From positions 171,221,681 to 171,285,680 of the forward strand of contig NC_072793.1 in the NCBI RefSeq assembly GCF_028583425.1: a stretch of DNA of 64,000 nt. The letters run 5' to 3'. The translations under genes were made by a program, and so were the position numbers. Numbering within the stretch: the first letter of the stretch is position 1; each line of letters starts with the position of its first letter. This document shows positions 1 through 10,447 of this stretch, piece after piece. The notes under the pieces are model-generated. The model did not search any database and had not been told where the DNA came from. It saw only the letters and a program-made list of their open reading frames with translations. The DNA comes from Eublepharis macularius. Taxonomy: Eukaryota > Chordata > Lepidosauria > Squamata > Eublepharidae.

Positions 1-479
1 ATTAATCAGCCAAGAATATGTGCCCATATCAAGTGGGACAGTGAGCTATTGTTAGAAGATGATTCCAAAACCTATATATATATGAGATGTTGAATTGATT
101 GAGAGATTTTTAAAAGAAGGGGCCCCTTGCTTGTACCCTGCTTACCTTTTGGTATATTATTGACTCCTTAACTCCTTTAATTGCTCTCCTTTAACAATGA
201 ATGGCATAGTTTTCTGTTGATTTAGTCAATGTTAAAATGTTATAGTTTTGTTTTAATAAAAGATTGAAATGGAAGCAGAGACTCTCTAGCAGTATTACTT
301 GTATAGTAAACCTGAAATGGACCGAAATGTTTTTAAAGCATACTTCTTGCCAGGAACTAAAAAGATCTCATACAGGAAAGCTAACTATAGATGCCTATGG
401 CTTCTTAAATGCATGCCTGTATTGGAACCAGAGTCATCCAGAACAACGCACAATAAAATCACATTTCAAAACCATTAAA
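1..479. other. AT-rich intergenic DNA, no gene seen
   Basis: No convincing reading frame. From about 440 the sequence becomes A-rich and resembles the 3' end of the L2-type LINE that follows (a similar stretch recurs near 22,650-22,745), so the true LINE end may lie a little upstream of 480. Confidence 0.5.
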
Positions 480-905
480 AGCACCCAATAAAAATCATTA
501 TTAAAATAATTAAAACCAGAGCCAAAATAGATACAGAATCAAAACAACAGTGAAAAATATTGGACACGAAGGAGGGATCACTGAAGAATGCCAAAGAAAA
601 CAAAAAACCTTCATTTACCGGCAGAGGATGGCAACAGAAGGGAACGGTGGGATTTCTCTGGGAAGAGAGTTCCAGCATTTCGGAGCAACTTCTGAGAAGG
701 CCCTCTCCTGTGTTGCCACCTGCCTAATCTCAGAAGGTGGAGGGCACCCAAACCGGGCCTTTGAATATTACCATAGTGGTCAAGTAGGTTCATAAGGGAG
801 TAGGCAGTCCTTTGGGTATGTTGGTCTCAAACCATATAGGGCTTAAACATCTGCATCAGCACCTAAAATTGTGCCTGGAAACAAATTGGGAGCCAGTGTA
901 GAAAC

Positions 906-1348
906 CAGGGCTCATTTTGAGGGGGAATGCGCAGGAACGCAGTTCCAGTAGTTCCCCAAAGAGGTCACATGTCAAGTGGCCCCGCCCACTTGACTTTCAG
1001 CCATTTGGGGCCCGTTTCAGCTTGGATTGAGGCCGAAACAGCCCGGATTGGGCCTATGATGGGTGGTGAATCACTCTCCCACTCAGCAGCGGCCCGATCC
1101 TGACCATTTTGGGCCCCTTTTCGGCCATTTTCAGCCCCTTTTTGCCATTTTGGGCCCAATTTCAGCCCTGAATGGCCAGGATTGGGTCCAAAACAGCCAG
1201 GGTCGGTGATGTCAGGGGGTGTAGCATACGCAAATCAGTTATGCCAATGACACACTTCTGGTGATGTCAAGAGGCGTGGCAAATGCTAATGAGTTGTGCT
1301 AATTATTATGCTAATGAGTTCTGCTCTTTTTCTACTAAATGACCCCTG
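906..1348. mobile_element. Non-autonomous hAT transposon (MITE), 443 bp
   Basis: It begins CAGGGCTCATTTT and ends AAATGACCCCTG, which are imperfect inverted termini of hAT type (CAGGG...). It is flanked by a perfect 8-bp target duplication GTAGAAAC at 898-905 and 1349-1356. The interior has repeated GGCC/TTTTGGGCC motifs and no reading frame of note, so it needs an outside transposase. It splits the L2 LINE, so it is younger than that copy. Confidence 0.9.
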
Positions 1349-1619
1349 GTAGAAACCAAGCCAAGACTGGAGTGATAGCCCTACGACTCACTCCAGTCAA
1401 TATCCTGGTTACAGCATTTTGCACCTACTGAAGTTGCCAAATACTTCTCAAGGGTAGTCCTACATCGAGTGAATTTCAGTAATCTAACCTAGATGTAAAC
1501 AGGGCATGCACCAGAGCATCCAGATCTTTCCTGCCTAGAAATGGCTGCAGCTGACTAACCAGTCAAAGCTGGTAAAAGACGCTCCTGGCCACAGTTGCCA
1601 TTGGTTTATCCAGCAATAG

Positions 1620-2066
1620 CAGGGCTGGGGGGGCAGGGGGGGTCACTTGCTCTGGGTGCTGCCAAACAGAGGGCACCAGAGTGGCTGGGAGCACGCATGC
1701 CTGCCCTCCAGAGGCAACATGGGCAGTGGTGTGGGAAGGCTGGGAGGCCGCCCGTGCTGCGCTGGGCGTCTGCCATGCTGATGGGGTGGCTGGCTTGCTG
1801 TGCACTCCCGGCCCTCCAGCAGCAGCACGGGCGGGCTGGGAGGCCACCCGTGCCATGTGCCGGCAGTGCTGATGGGGCAGCCGGCTTGCTGCACGCTTCC
1901 AGCCCTCCAGCGGCAGTGCAGGCAGCACACTCCCGGGGGGCACCCTGTGTGATGACATCATGGAAATGACATCATCACACACTCCTTGGAGCGTGCACAT
2001 GCTTTGTGCATGTGTGGGAGCAGGGGCGCCACCGGACTTGGGATGGCAGCCCAAGATACGGCTCTG
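1620..2066. mobile_element. Non-autonomous hAT-type element, 447 bp, GC-rich
   Basis: It starts CAGGGCTGG and ends CGGCTCTG (inverse CAGAGCCG), a degenerate hAT-like terminus. A perfect 8-bp duplication AGCAATAG flanks it at 1612-1619 and 2067-2074. The interior is GC-rich with many CTGGGAGGC-type repeats and gives long but meaningless frames on both strands. It resembles the elements at 4753 and 27018. It lies in the same L2 copy as the element at 906. Confidence 0.85.
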
Positions 2067-2230
2067 AGCAATAGGCCTGGGCACAAGAGCACCCCCCAAA
2101 CACTATGGACCTGTTTTTTCAAGGGGCGTGCAATCCCATCCAGAATGGGTGACACCTTAAATCCTGGGACCTGGGTCAGACCTTTCCCTCACCACTAGCA
2201 CTTCTGTCTCATCAGAGCTCCCTTCTTCAG

Positions 2231-3038
2231 CCACAAGCTCTCCTCTTGGGTCTCCAAAGCTCACACTCTGAAAATCTTGTTGGTCTCTAAGGGGCCATTG
2301 GACTCAGTTCCTTAAAAGTGCTCCTGGCTGGCCTTGCCCTAGAAGTTACAAGAGTCAGGGTGTTAGCTGGGTAAAGACAGTCCTACTGTGAGGGGAGAGA
2401 GCAAGGGAGTATCATCATTTCTGTCAATATTTAAAAGGAATCCCTCTCACTTGAGCGGGGCCTGTCCCTTTCCCATGAGACCCTGCTAGAAACTGACCAT
2501 GAGATTCACGCCAGACAATCCATCATCTACAGCCGAGCTCTACCTATAGCCTCATCTGTTCCAATCCCTCTGGGATCTTTACCCAGCATAAAAATGTTCC
2601 ATAGGAATTAAAAACGCATCAGTTATTTGTAACATCTATTCCATGAGAGAATTCTTAAGCTCAGAAAGAAACTCGTTGCAGGTCACTGGAAGTGACAAAA
2701 CAGAGGAAGCTGGGAGAATCATATGGACTTCACGTTATATTGAGTAGGGGTATACACTGAAAAATTTTCATTTCGGTTTTGGATCTGGGGGGTTCTAAAC
2801 CAACTATGTACCATTGCTGGGTTTTTTTTTCTGTCTGAGGCATTGGTGGCTCGGATGTAATGTTTTTGATTTCCTTATCATGAGTTTCAGACCCATTCTT
2901 TGCAACGAGGCTTCCAGGCTTTGTGGGACACTGTTTTTGCAGTCAATGGCACCAAAATCGCAGATAACACAGTCCTCCATCAAAGCCATTGACCCACCAA
3001 GTTTCAGCACACACAACAGTGGGCTTCAGTGTTTAAGG
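2231..3038. other. Intergenic, no gene recognised
   Basis: A short stretch at about 2265-2315 resembles a dispersed repeat also seen, in the opposite sense, at 62886-62925 (a block containing AGTCCAGTAGCACC and its complement). The rest shows no domain or RNA I recognise. Confidence 0.4.
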
Positions 3039-3052
3039 ACCCTGAAGAATGT

Positions 3053-3223
3053 ATTGTCGAAGGCTTTCACGGCCGGAGAACGATGGTTGTTGTGGGTTTT
3101 CCGGGCTGTATTGCCATGGTCTTGGCATTGTAGTTCCTGATGTTTCGCCACAGCTGCTGCCGAAACGTCAGGAACTACAATGCCAAGACCATGGCAATAC
3201 AGCCCGGAAAACCCACAACAACC
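3053..3223. repeat. Palindromic retroposon, short copy, with 14-bp target duplication
   Basis: This is a near-perfect hairpin: an arm at about 3084-3148 (TTGTTGTGGG...GTTTCG) is complementary to about 3158-3221. One end is complete (ATTGTCGAAGGC...) and the other stops at CACAACAACC. The 14-bp flanks ACCCTGAAGAATGT at 3039-3052 and 3224-3237 are identical. Duplications this long argue against a cut-and-paste MITE and for target-primed insertion, as in Penelope-like elements; that family call is inference. A fuller copy lies at 36645-36908. This copy lacks the central CTGAAGA block found there. Confidence 0.75.
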
Positions 3224-4752
3224 ACCCTGAAGAATGTTTTGGGAAGGCATCAAGGTGAGTGTTGGACGGTTGCACATGTACACTCTGTTCTTTTCAGGGG
3301 GCGGGTGGGGAAACGAGGCTCAGGGGAAGCTGTTTTCACACTTAACCAAAGACAGCTTTAACCATTAGTCCCTCTTCTTGTCTAAACCATTGAAAACCAC
3401 TGAGTTTTTCCTCAAGCACAATCACATACGTGGAACAGCAGACCTCATAGAAGGCAAGTGTCAGTAGGCCTACTTTATGGTGGGGAACGGACTGGCAAAA
3501 GGGCAGTGTTGATGGCAGGGCAGTTCCCAAGCAGGAGAGTGCGCGAATCGTTGCAGTGCAGGAACATTAAAAACAATCCTGCTTCAAGTTCACTTTTTTC
3601 TTCTTCTATTGTGCCAAGCAATTATTGTGCCAATCGATTATTACCCTGGCAATCTGTTGTTGCCTGTTGCTGTTATGTTTCCTTGTTCCCACGATGATGG
3701 ACGAATTCAAATACTTCTTTTTGACGTTCAGTATTCTGCTGCAAAACCAGGCATTCTTGCTGCCAATCTTCTCCATTGCTCAAATGTAGGCAGGCAGAAC
3801 GATGGTCTGAATTTCACCCTTCCACTTCCCGAACATACCTATGTTTTCCCCTTAAGTTTTAATTTTGCTCTGGGTTGTTTTTGAAAGGGCGGAGTAAGTA
3901 CACATTTGTCATTTGACTCAGAAAAAGAGAGCTCTGATAGACTATGGAAGCAATCCTAAACAGATCTACTTAGATGTAAGTCCCATGTTATTCAATAGTG
4001 CTTGTTCCCAGGGAAGTGTCTGTAGAATTGCAACCTAGGATTGAAGTCTTCTGGGGCTTTTATCAAGTTTGACTGACTAAACAGACCAATTACGCTCACA
4101 CACCCACACCGAATAGCATTTTTCTTCACTAACTTCACTGGGACTGACTGTCCAAGTGCCCTGATAGGGGTGGAGGAGACAGACAAATGCCCAGGTAGCA
4201 CTACAAAACAAACCAAGATGCACCCACTAAAAAGGTCTACTCAGATGTAAAGCCCCATGCTATTCAGTAGTGCTTATTCCCAGGAACATGTCTTTAGAAT
4301 TGTAGCCTATTCCCTCTTTCAAACATTTCCAAAGCTGATAGGCCAGGAAGGGTCTCCCCTTGCGAGGACCTGGTTGGCAGGGAGGCAATGCCATTTCCTG
4401 GGTGAGGGTGGGGGTGGGGATGCACTCATGAGCATTGCACATTTCTCCTTCCCACCCACAGAGTTAATTAATAACATAAGGGTTATCTTGGATCCGTTTG
4501 GTGAATGCTGTTGAGGAAAACAAGATGCTGCTGTCCGAGCCCAATGCCTAGGGCGGCTGCTGCTGCTGCTGCTGCAAAGTATGAACCGAAAAGAAACACA
4601 AACTTTTTGGTGGGAATGTGCCATTATAACTTGGTGTCATGGATTTGTTCCACTGTTCCAGAAGCCTCTTTAACAAATTGAACCATTGATTTCTCTGTAT
4701 ATTTTTGGCTCATTTGTTGTTATGCACATCTCTATTACTGAGTCTATGTTAG
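3224..4752. other. Intergenic, with two copies of a short dispersed repeat and a CTG microsatellite
   Basis: About 3945-4030 and 4215-4310 are two copies of one repeat (shared blocks TCTACT.AGATGTAA and TATTCA.TAGTGCTT). A (CTG)n run of about six units lies at 4557-4575. No coding feature is supported. Confidence 0.5.
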
Positions 4753-4910
4753 CAGGGCCATACTTGGGGGGGCAGGGGGGTTGCTTGCCCTAGGTGCCAC
4801 CAAAAACAGGATGCTGGGCGTGGCTGCTAGCAGGGAGTGCACACAGTTGACGGCGGCTGCACAGGCAGCTGTGCAGGAGGTCTGGGAGGCCACCTGCGCC
4901 TCCATCTGCA
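4753..4910. mobile_element. Truncated hAT-type MITE relative
   Basis: It starts CAGGGCCATACTTGGGGGGG and carries the same G-run, TTGCTTGCCCTAGGTGCC block and GGGAGGCC motifs as the element at 1620. No matching right terminus or target duplication was found, so it looks cut short. Confidence 0.55.
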
Positions 4911-5809
4911 TACTTATCTGTTTCTTTCATATATGGATCTGTAATAGGTATCTTTGTCATCTGTGTATATTTAATTGCTTCAAGTTTGCTTAGATTGATT
5001 TTTAATAAATGTCTTAAAGATAACACTGAATGATTATTGGCTGGAAACATCGTTTTTCCTTTATATCAGTAATAACTTCTGAGCCATTCAGAGAGAACAG
5101 CTCTGTGGTTCAATGAATAAAGCTAAAATTACATATTTTTTCATGATCATATGAATTTCCCATTAGAAGTCTTAATTCCAAACTAACATTTAATATGTAT
5201 TGTCGAAGGCCCAAGAAGTTACTTCCCAAGAAGTAACTTCACCTTTGTTTTAAAAGATCTTTAATAATTGCACAGTTTACCAACATTTACCTGCAGTAAT
5301 CCAAAACAGGCCTTGAAACAAGAAGATCTGTGCAGGTCTTTCCCTACCCTTATGATCCTGTTGCTTCTTCCTGGGCCAGGCTAAACTGCTAGGCTGCTGG
5401 GTGCAACCAACCCACTTTAGGGGAAGCTACAACACTGAGCATGCTCCATTCTAATGTCAATATTAAGTACTTCAACCCATTGGCTTATGCTTCTATCACT
5501 AAAATGTCCTTATTTTAATAACAAACATTTTTTTAAAATCCATTCATTTTTGTTGAAAAATTTACTCATTAAAAAAAAAAAGTTGCTTCAGGGGCCCTCT
5601 GGGATTAGGGGCCCCAAAGCTTAAACTTCATTAGTTTCACAGTAGACCCACCTCTGCATGCAGTAAAATAATAATTCCCTTTCAAACAAAGGGTCTGCTC
5701 TACACTTTTAGAACAATGCATGTACAGTCTCTCGTGATAGTGAGTGGTCTTATGAACGGAGCCTTTGACGCAGACTGCCAGGAATAAAAGGCCTGTACAG
5801 CCACAACAA

Positions 5810-6355
5810 TTCCTGCTAAAGAGGATTCCCTGAAGATTTGCATACTATGATATTTGGGCTATCAAGGAGCTACAGTCTAAGGATTTGCTAACAGGTATCA
5901 ATATAAGTGAATGTGCCAGTGATAATCAATTATGTGCATGCTGTATAAAGGGAAAGGCAAGTGCGCCTATTATTCCCAAATGAAGCCACCGATGCTCAAG
6001 GCAGCCTCTTGAGCTAATCCGCACTGACTTATGTGGGCCTATTAAACCAGCATCAACTGGATATAACATTCATCATTGTCTTTTATTGATGACTTCTCAA
6101 GAAATATTGTGTGTTATTTGCCGAAAGAGATTGAGCAGAAGCTGAGACAATATGTCACTATAGCCTCTAACAAGTTCAACAGAAAATCCCAAGACATTTA
6201 GCCTGATAATGGCAGTTGGGCACTTCTCATGCAATTCAGACGTATCTCAGGGAAAATGGAGCTCAGCACAGAATTACCATTACCCTACACACCAGGACAA
6301 AATGGGGATGCTGACATGGTCAGATGCATGCTGACCATATAAGCATGCATCTTAC
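5810..6355 (+). mobile_element. Ty1/copia retrotransposon fossil, integrase region
   Basis: Broken plus-strand frames carry the order of a copia integrase: a pre-integrase zinc-binding stretch ending CACCIKGK, then LELIRTDLCGPI at the start of the catalytic core, and further on a GQNGDAD-like block corresponding to the conserved PQQNGVAE region. No LTRs or other pol parts were seen beside it. It is a heavily broken, old fragment with several interruptions. Copia elements are sparse in vertebrates; a second copia scrap lies at 28216-28356. Confidence 0.75.
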
Positions 6356-6359
6356 TCCC

Positions 6360-6495
6360 CTCAACCCTGGCTGTATTGTGGAGATAGTTGCAAAACTGAC
6401 TTTGTTCACCACTCTGAGCATGGCACTAATCTGTCTAGAAGGGCAATATATAAGCACACTGTTATTACATTATTAATGTTATTATTATAACTCCA
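6360..6495 (+). repeat. SINE 3'-tail fragment
   Basis: The block ACTCTGAGCATGGCACTAAT...TCTAGAAGGGCAATATATAA followed by TTATTA repeats matches the tail seen at 21760-21885 and, more distantly, the tail of the tRNA-derived SINE at 36329-36585. Confidence 0.55.
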
Positions 6496-6917
6496 TGGAG
6501 GGAAGGTGCAGCTTGTTTTTTTCATTTCAGCCCTACCTGGGCAACGGCATTGTCTTCCCGTCAATTGAGTCCTAGGAGCATGACCCTTCCCTACCTGTCA
6601 GCTTCAGAATACAGGGATATGTAAAAGCAGGATTTTTATTTAATGCCTTTGATGCACTGTGCTGGATGGAATGCTCACCTGCTTGGGCACCGCCCTGCCA
6701 CTGCGACACCACCACTGCTTCGCCAACCAGTTTGTCACCATAGACAAAGAATGGGCATTGCAAAGGAAACAGATTAGATTTGAGTTGGCAATGCTCCAAC
6801 CAGAAAAAACAATTGTTCATAGTTCCTTCAGAAACCTTGGATCCAAAAGTGAAATGGAAGTTTTTCAGTGCACGCCCCTATTCCTCATTAAACAGGGTTA
6901 ACATACCTGTAACTTAT

Positions 6918-7113
6918 GTTCATTGAGTTCTTCTGTGCTGACACACATGGGGACTGCGCAGGCGCAGGCCAGCCGCCGGAGAATTTTCTAGAGCTTCCAT
7001 GGCTCCGAAGGGGCCGTTTGTCGCGCGCCTCAGCGACCGTTTTCCCGCCCAAACGGTCACGTGATCCTCCAGCGACCAACGGCCCCTTCCCTCAGTTCTC
7101 CCTTGCCGCCGCT
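6918..7113. repeat. DIRS left inverted terminal repeat
   Basis: This is the near-perfect inverse of about 12794-12985, sharing the blocks GGGGACTGCGCAGGCGCAGG, GGCCGTTTGTCGCGCG and CACGTGATCCTCCAGCG. The outer few tens of bases (from 6890) differ between the two ends, as is normal for DIRS termini, whose differing tips are both copied in the internal complementary region. Confidence 0.9.
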
Positions 7114-7194
7114 TGACCAACACACTTCAGCCATAACACCTTAAAAACACCAATTTCCGTTACAGCCATTACATTATCGTGCATTGGAGTTCAC

Positions 7195-7330
7195 AGCGGG
7201 GTAGGAGGGAGGGTTGTGTGTCAGCACAGAAGAACTCGATGAACATAAGTTACAGGTATGTTAACCCTGTTTTCATCTTCGTTCTTCTGTGCCTCCACAC
7301 ATGGGAGTGTACCAAGCTTCACACAATAAG
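7195..7330. repeat. DIRS internal complementary region
   Basis: The left half (TGTGTCAGCACAGAAGAACT...GTATGTTAACCCTGTTT) is the inverse of the left terminus at 6890-6955. The right half (TTCATCTTCGTTCTTCTGTG...CACACATGGG) is the inverse of the right terminus at about 12960-12991. This arrangement, joining complements of both ends, is the DIRS signature thought to template completion of the circular intermediate. Confidence 0.9.
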
Positions 7331-7538
7331 GAAGGCGGGGGTGAAGTCCAACACAATTTTATTAAGCAAACAAGAACAACAATAAATAGATATGCATATA
7401 TACATCTATGTAAAAATACTGTGTAAGGACACATAAATACTCAATATTTACATATATACACACCCCCAGGTACATATATACACACTTTCACTCAAGGGTA
7501 CCCAACAGGTACGCCAAGAAAGTCATTCCAAAACTCCC

Positions 7539-9104
7539 TCAGGAAAAAAGGGAGTGTAAGACAGCCTTGGCCACAGATACATCCTGCTCCGCATTGACAT
7601 CAACGGCGTAATGCCTGACAAAGGTGTCTGCAGAGGACCATGTGGCTGCTTTACAAATGTTAACCAGGGGCACCCCCCTGAGGAGTGCCGAAGAGGATGC
7701 TTGGGACCGCGTGGAGTGGGCTCTGACATGAAGCGGGCAAGCTACCCCTGCCAGGGAATAGGCCTTGCTAATGGCCGTCACAATCCACCTAGACAGGGTC
7801 TGTGAGGAAGCCCTGCTACCTTTGTCCTTGGCCCCAAAACATACAAACAGGTGAGGACTGGAACGGAATCCCTTCGTCCTATCCAGGTAATAGGCTAGGG
7901 CCCTCTTCAAGTCTAGGGAATGGAGGGCCTTTTCCCCCTTAGAGGAAGGTTGAGGAAAGAATGCAGGCAGTGAGATATCCTGCGAGAGGTGGAAGGCGGA
8001 CACCACCTTGGGCAGGAACCCGAGGCAGGGACGCAGGACCACCTTGTTAGGATGAAACACAAGAAAGGGAGGGTCAGACCGCAGTGCAGACAGCTCACTG
8101 ACCCTTCTGGCCGATGTGACGGCCACCAAGAATGCTACCTTGTAGGATAGCATATCCAAGGGGCATGTAGCCATAGGTTCAAACGGAGGCAACATGAGAC
8201 GTGAGAGCACCAAGGACAGCGACCACTGAGGCACTGGCGCCGACACAGGTGGGTAAAGATTGTACATGCCCTTAAGGAACTGGCGGGATCGTGGGTGAGA
8301 AAACACCGTAGCACCCTCAACTCGGGTGTGGGCAGCTGATATCGCTGCCAGGTGGACCTTGAGGGAGGACACCTTCAAGCCCAGGCCACGCAAGTGGCAC
8401 AAATACTCGAACACAACCCCCAAGGGACTGCTTTCGGGCACCACTCCTTTAGCAAGTGCCCAAAGCTCAAACCTGCGCCACTTGGCCGCATAAGCGCGCC
8501 TAGTGGATGGCCGACGGGCGTTCAGGAGGACTCTCTGTACCTCGTCAGTAAAGCCTACCGGGGAGGAACGATCCGCCAAGCCGTTAGGTGCAGCTTCCTG
8601 GGATCGTGGTGGACTAGGCTCCCGTTTAAGAGAAGGTCTTGCCGAGGGGGCAGACTCACATATGTCCGTTGGGACATCCGCAGGAGCTTCGGGAACCAAA
8701 CCTGCCGTGGCCAGAAGGGGGCCACTAGGATGCAGTCCGTCCCGTCCTCCTCTATCTTGCACAGGACCCTGGGAATCAAGGGGAATGGAGGAAACATGTA
8801 GTGCAAGCCCTGCGTCCACGTAAACTGGAAGGCATCCCCAATAGAGAGGGGGTCGCTCCCTGCCCTGGAACAGAACGTGTGGGCCTTGGTGGTCGCCGCA
8901 GTGGCGAACACGTCTATCACCGGATGACCCCACATCCGGAAGATCGGCCCAACGCACTCTCCGTTCAGTTCCCACTCGTGGTCTAGTAAAGGGGCCCTGC
9001 TGAGGGCATCTGCCCGGGCATTGTCTGACCCAGCCACGTGTATAGCACGGAGCGACACGCCGTTCTTGATAGCCCACTGCCAAGTGAGTGTGGCTTCCCG
9101 GCAC
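7539..9104 (-). mobile_element. DIRS tyrosine recombinase reading frame
   Basis: The frame is 521 codons as an open stretch. The real protein probably starts inside it, because roughly its first 150 codons lie over the RT/RNase H frame and look like an out-of-phase shadow. From about residue 190 an N-terminal SAM-like domain (TRRAYAAKWRRFELW) is followed by the catalytic domain with the family's Arg (SARRVSELSAL), an HxxR box (HSTRS) and the terminal Tyr (FVRHYAVD). This enzyme inserts the circular cDNA by recombination. It looks whole. Confidence 0.9.
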
Positions 9105-10273
9105 AGGGCCATGGACACTGTGCCCCCCTGCTGATTCACGTAGTACATGGCAGTCGTGTTGTCCGTCTGCACCAAGACCTGACGATTTCTCAGCAGTGCT
9201 GTAAGAGACACAAGCGCGAAACGAATGGCCCTTAGTTCAAGCACATTGATATGGAGGGTCTTTTCCCTGTCAGACCAGACATCTTGCACAGACACATCAC
9301 CACAGTAAGCCCCCCATCCCAACAGAGAGGCATCAGTGGTAACCGTGATGTCATGGTGTTGATACCCAAAAGGGGTCCCTCTAAACAAGTTGTCATCAGA
9401 CAGCCACCAGTCCAAGGAGGAGAGGATGACCCTCGGGATAGAGAATTTGAGGGACGGAGGGTGCAGTAGAGCATCGTACCTCCGCACAAACCAGTTCTGG
9501 AGAGGGCGCATACGCAGCCTAGCGAAAGGCACCACAGAGGTGGCCGCTGCCATATGCCCTAGTAAGCACTGGATAGTGCGCACAGACTGGAACCGGTTCC
9601 TTTTAAACATGGACACCAGACCCCTTAGGGACCGAGCCCTCTCCAAGGGGAGCAGGGCCTTACCCTCCACAGAGTCTAAAAGTGCACCAATGTAGGACAC
9701 CTTGCAGTTGGGCACCAGCTTGGATTTCTCCAAGTTCACCAGGAGCCCCAGGCGTTGGCAAGTGCCAAGTACCAAGCCAATGTCCTGCACCAGCCTAGAC
9801 TCCGATTCAGCCACGATGAGCCAGTCATCGAGGTACGGAAAGATGGTACAGCCTTCTTCCCGTAGGAAGGAAACCACAGGGGCCACACATTTAGTGAACA
9901 CTCGTGGGGCAGTGGACAGGCCAAAGGGGAGCACCTTATACCGGAAAACCCTTTGCCGGTAAACAAAGCTCAGGTACTTCCTGTGCTCCTTCCGTATGCC
10001 CACGTGAAAGTATGCGTCTTTTAAGTCAAGAACTGCAAACCAATCTCCCTGTTTCAGCAAGGCGATCACAGCCGCCAACGTAACCATTTTGAATTTGGTC
10101 ACCTTGAGGAAGGCATTAAGGCCCCTCAGATCTAAAATGGGACGTAAGCCCCCATCCTTCTTAGGGACCAGGAAGAACCTAGAGAAGAAACCCTTTACAG
10201 AGTCCTCATAGGGCAATTCTTCCACAGCACCCTTGGCCAAGAGCGACACGATCTCCGCATCCAGCTCGGCCAT
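8555..10273 (-). mobile_element. DIRS reverse transcriptase / RNase H frame
   Basis: The frame is 572 codons. It has an RT core with FFLVPKKDGG, LDLKDAYFH, LPFGLSTAPRVF and the YLDD catalytic motif, then RNase H (TTDASLLGWGAY, LELRAI, DNTTAMYYVN, SDNARADALSR). A C-terminal stretch (DVFATA...PPFPLIPR...APFWP) matches the position of the methyltransferase-like region reported in DIRS elements; I am less sure of that last label. It lies 5' to and overlaps the recombinase frame, as is usual in the group. It looks whole. Confidence 0.92.
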
Positions 10274-10447
10274 AGTGTTATTGACAGCTGTCAGGGGTGA
10301 ACTGCATCTAGGCAGCTCAACAAACTCCAGCCCGTATCCCAGTTCAACAATAGTTAAGACCCATGAGTCAGATGTTATTGACTCCCACTCAGCGAGGAGT
10401 GGACTCAGTCTGTCCGAAAAGTTCGGGGATACGGCTGGCGTGACCCG

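Larger units (their letters stand above)
480..2230 (-). mobile_element. L2-type (CR1 superfamily) LINE, C-terminal RT part, 5'-truncated and nested
   Basis: Read on the minus strand, the pieces 2230-2075, 1611-1357 and 897-480 run in LINE order. They resemble the end of L2/CR1 reverse transcriptase: an SVWGVLL / ARSVFYQL block, a degraded LDYCN-like block, then a WNSLP-like block near 640-690. Several frames are needed, so it is an old, decayed copy. Two hAT MITEs (906-1348 and 1620-2066) interrupt it, and the LINE resumes cleanly after each. Related copies lie at 22540-22780, 26900-27640, 43130-43710 and 63050-64000. The exact LINE subfamily is uncertain. Confidence 0.75.

Noticed and set aside
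1563-2099. 178-codon minus-strand frame
   Set aside because: Chimera of L2 sequence and a nested non-coding hAT element.
4753-4910. Complete hAT element
   Set aside because: Left end only; no right terminus or target duplication found, so listed as truncated.
5196-5208. Possible third copy of the palindromic element (TATTGTCGAAGGC)
   Set aside because: Only about 13 bases match; too short to support.
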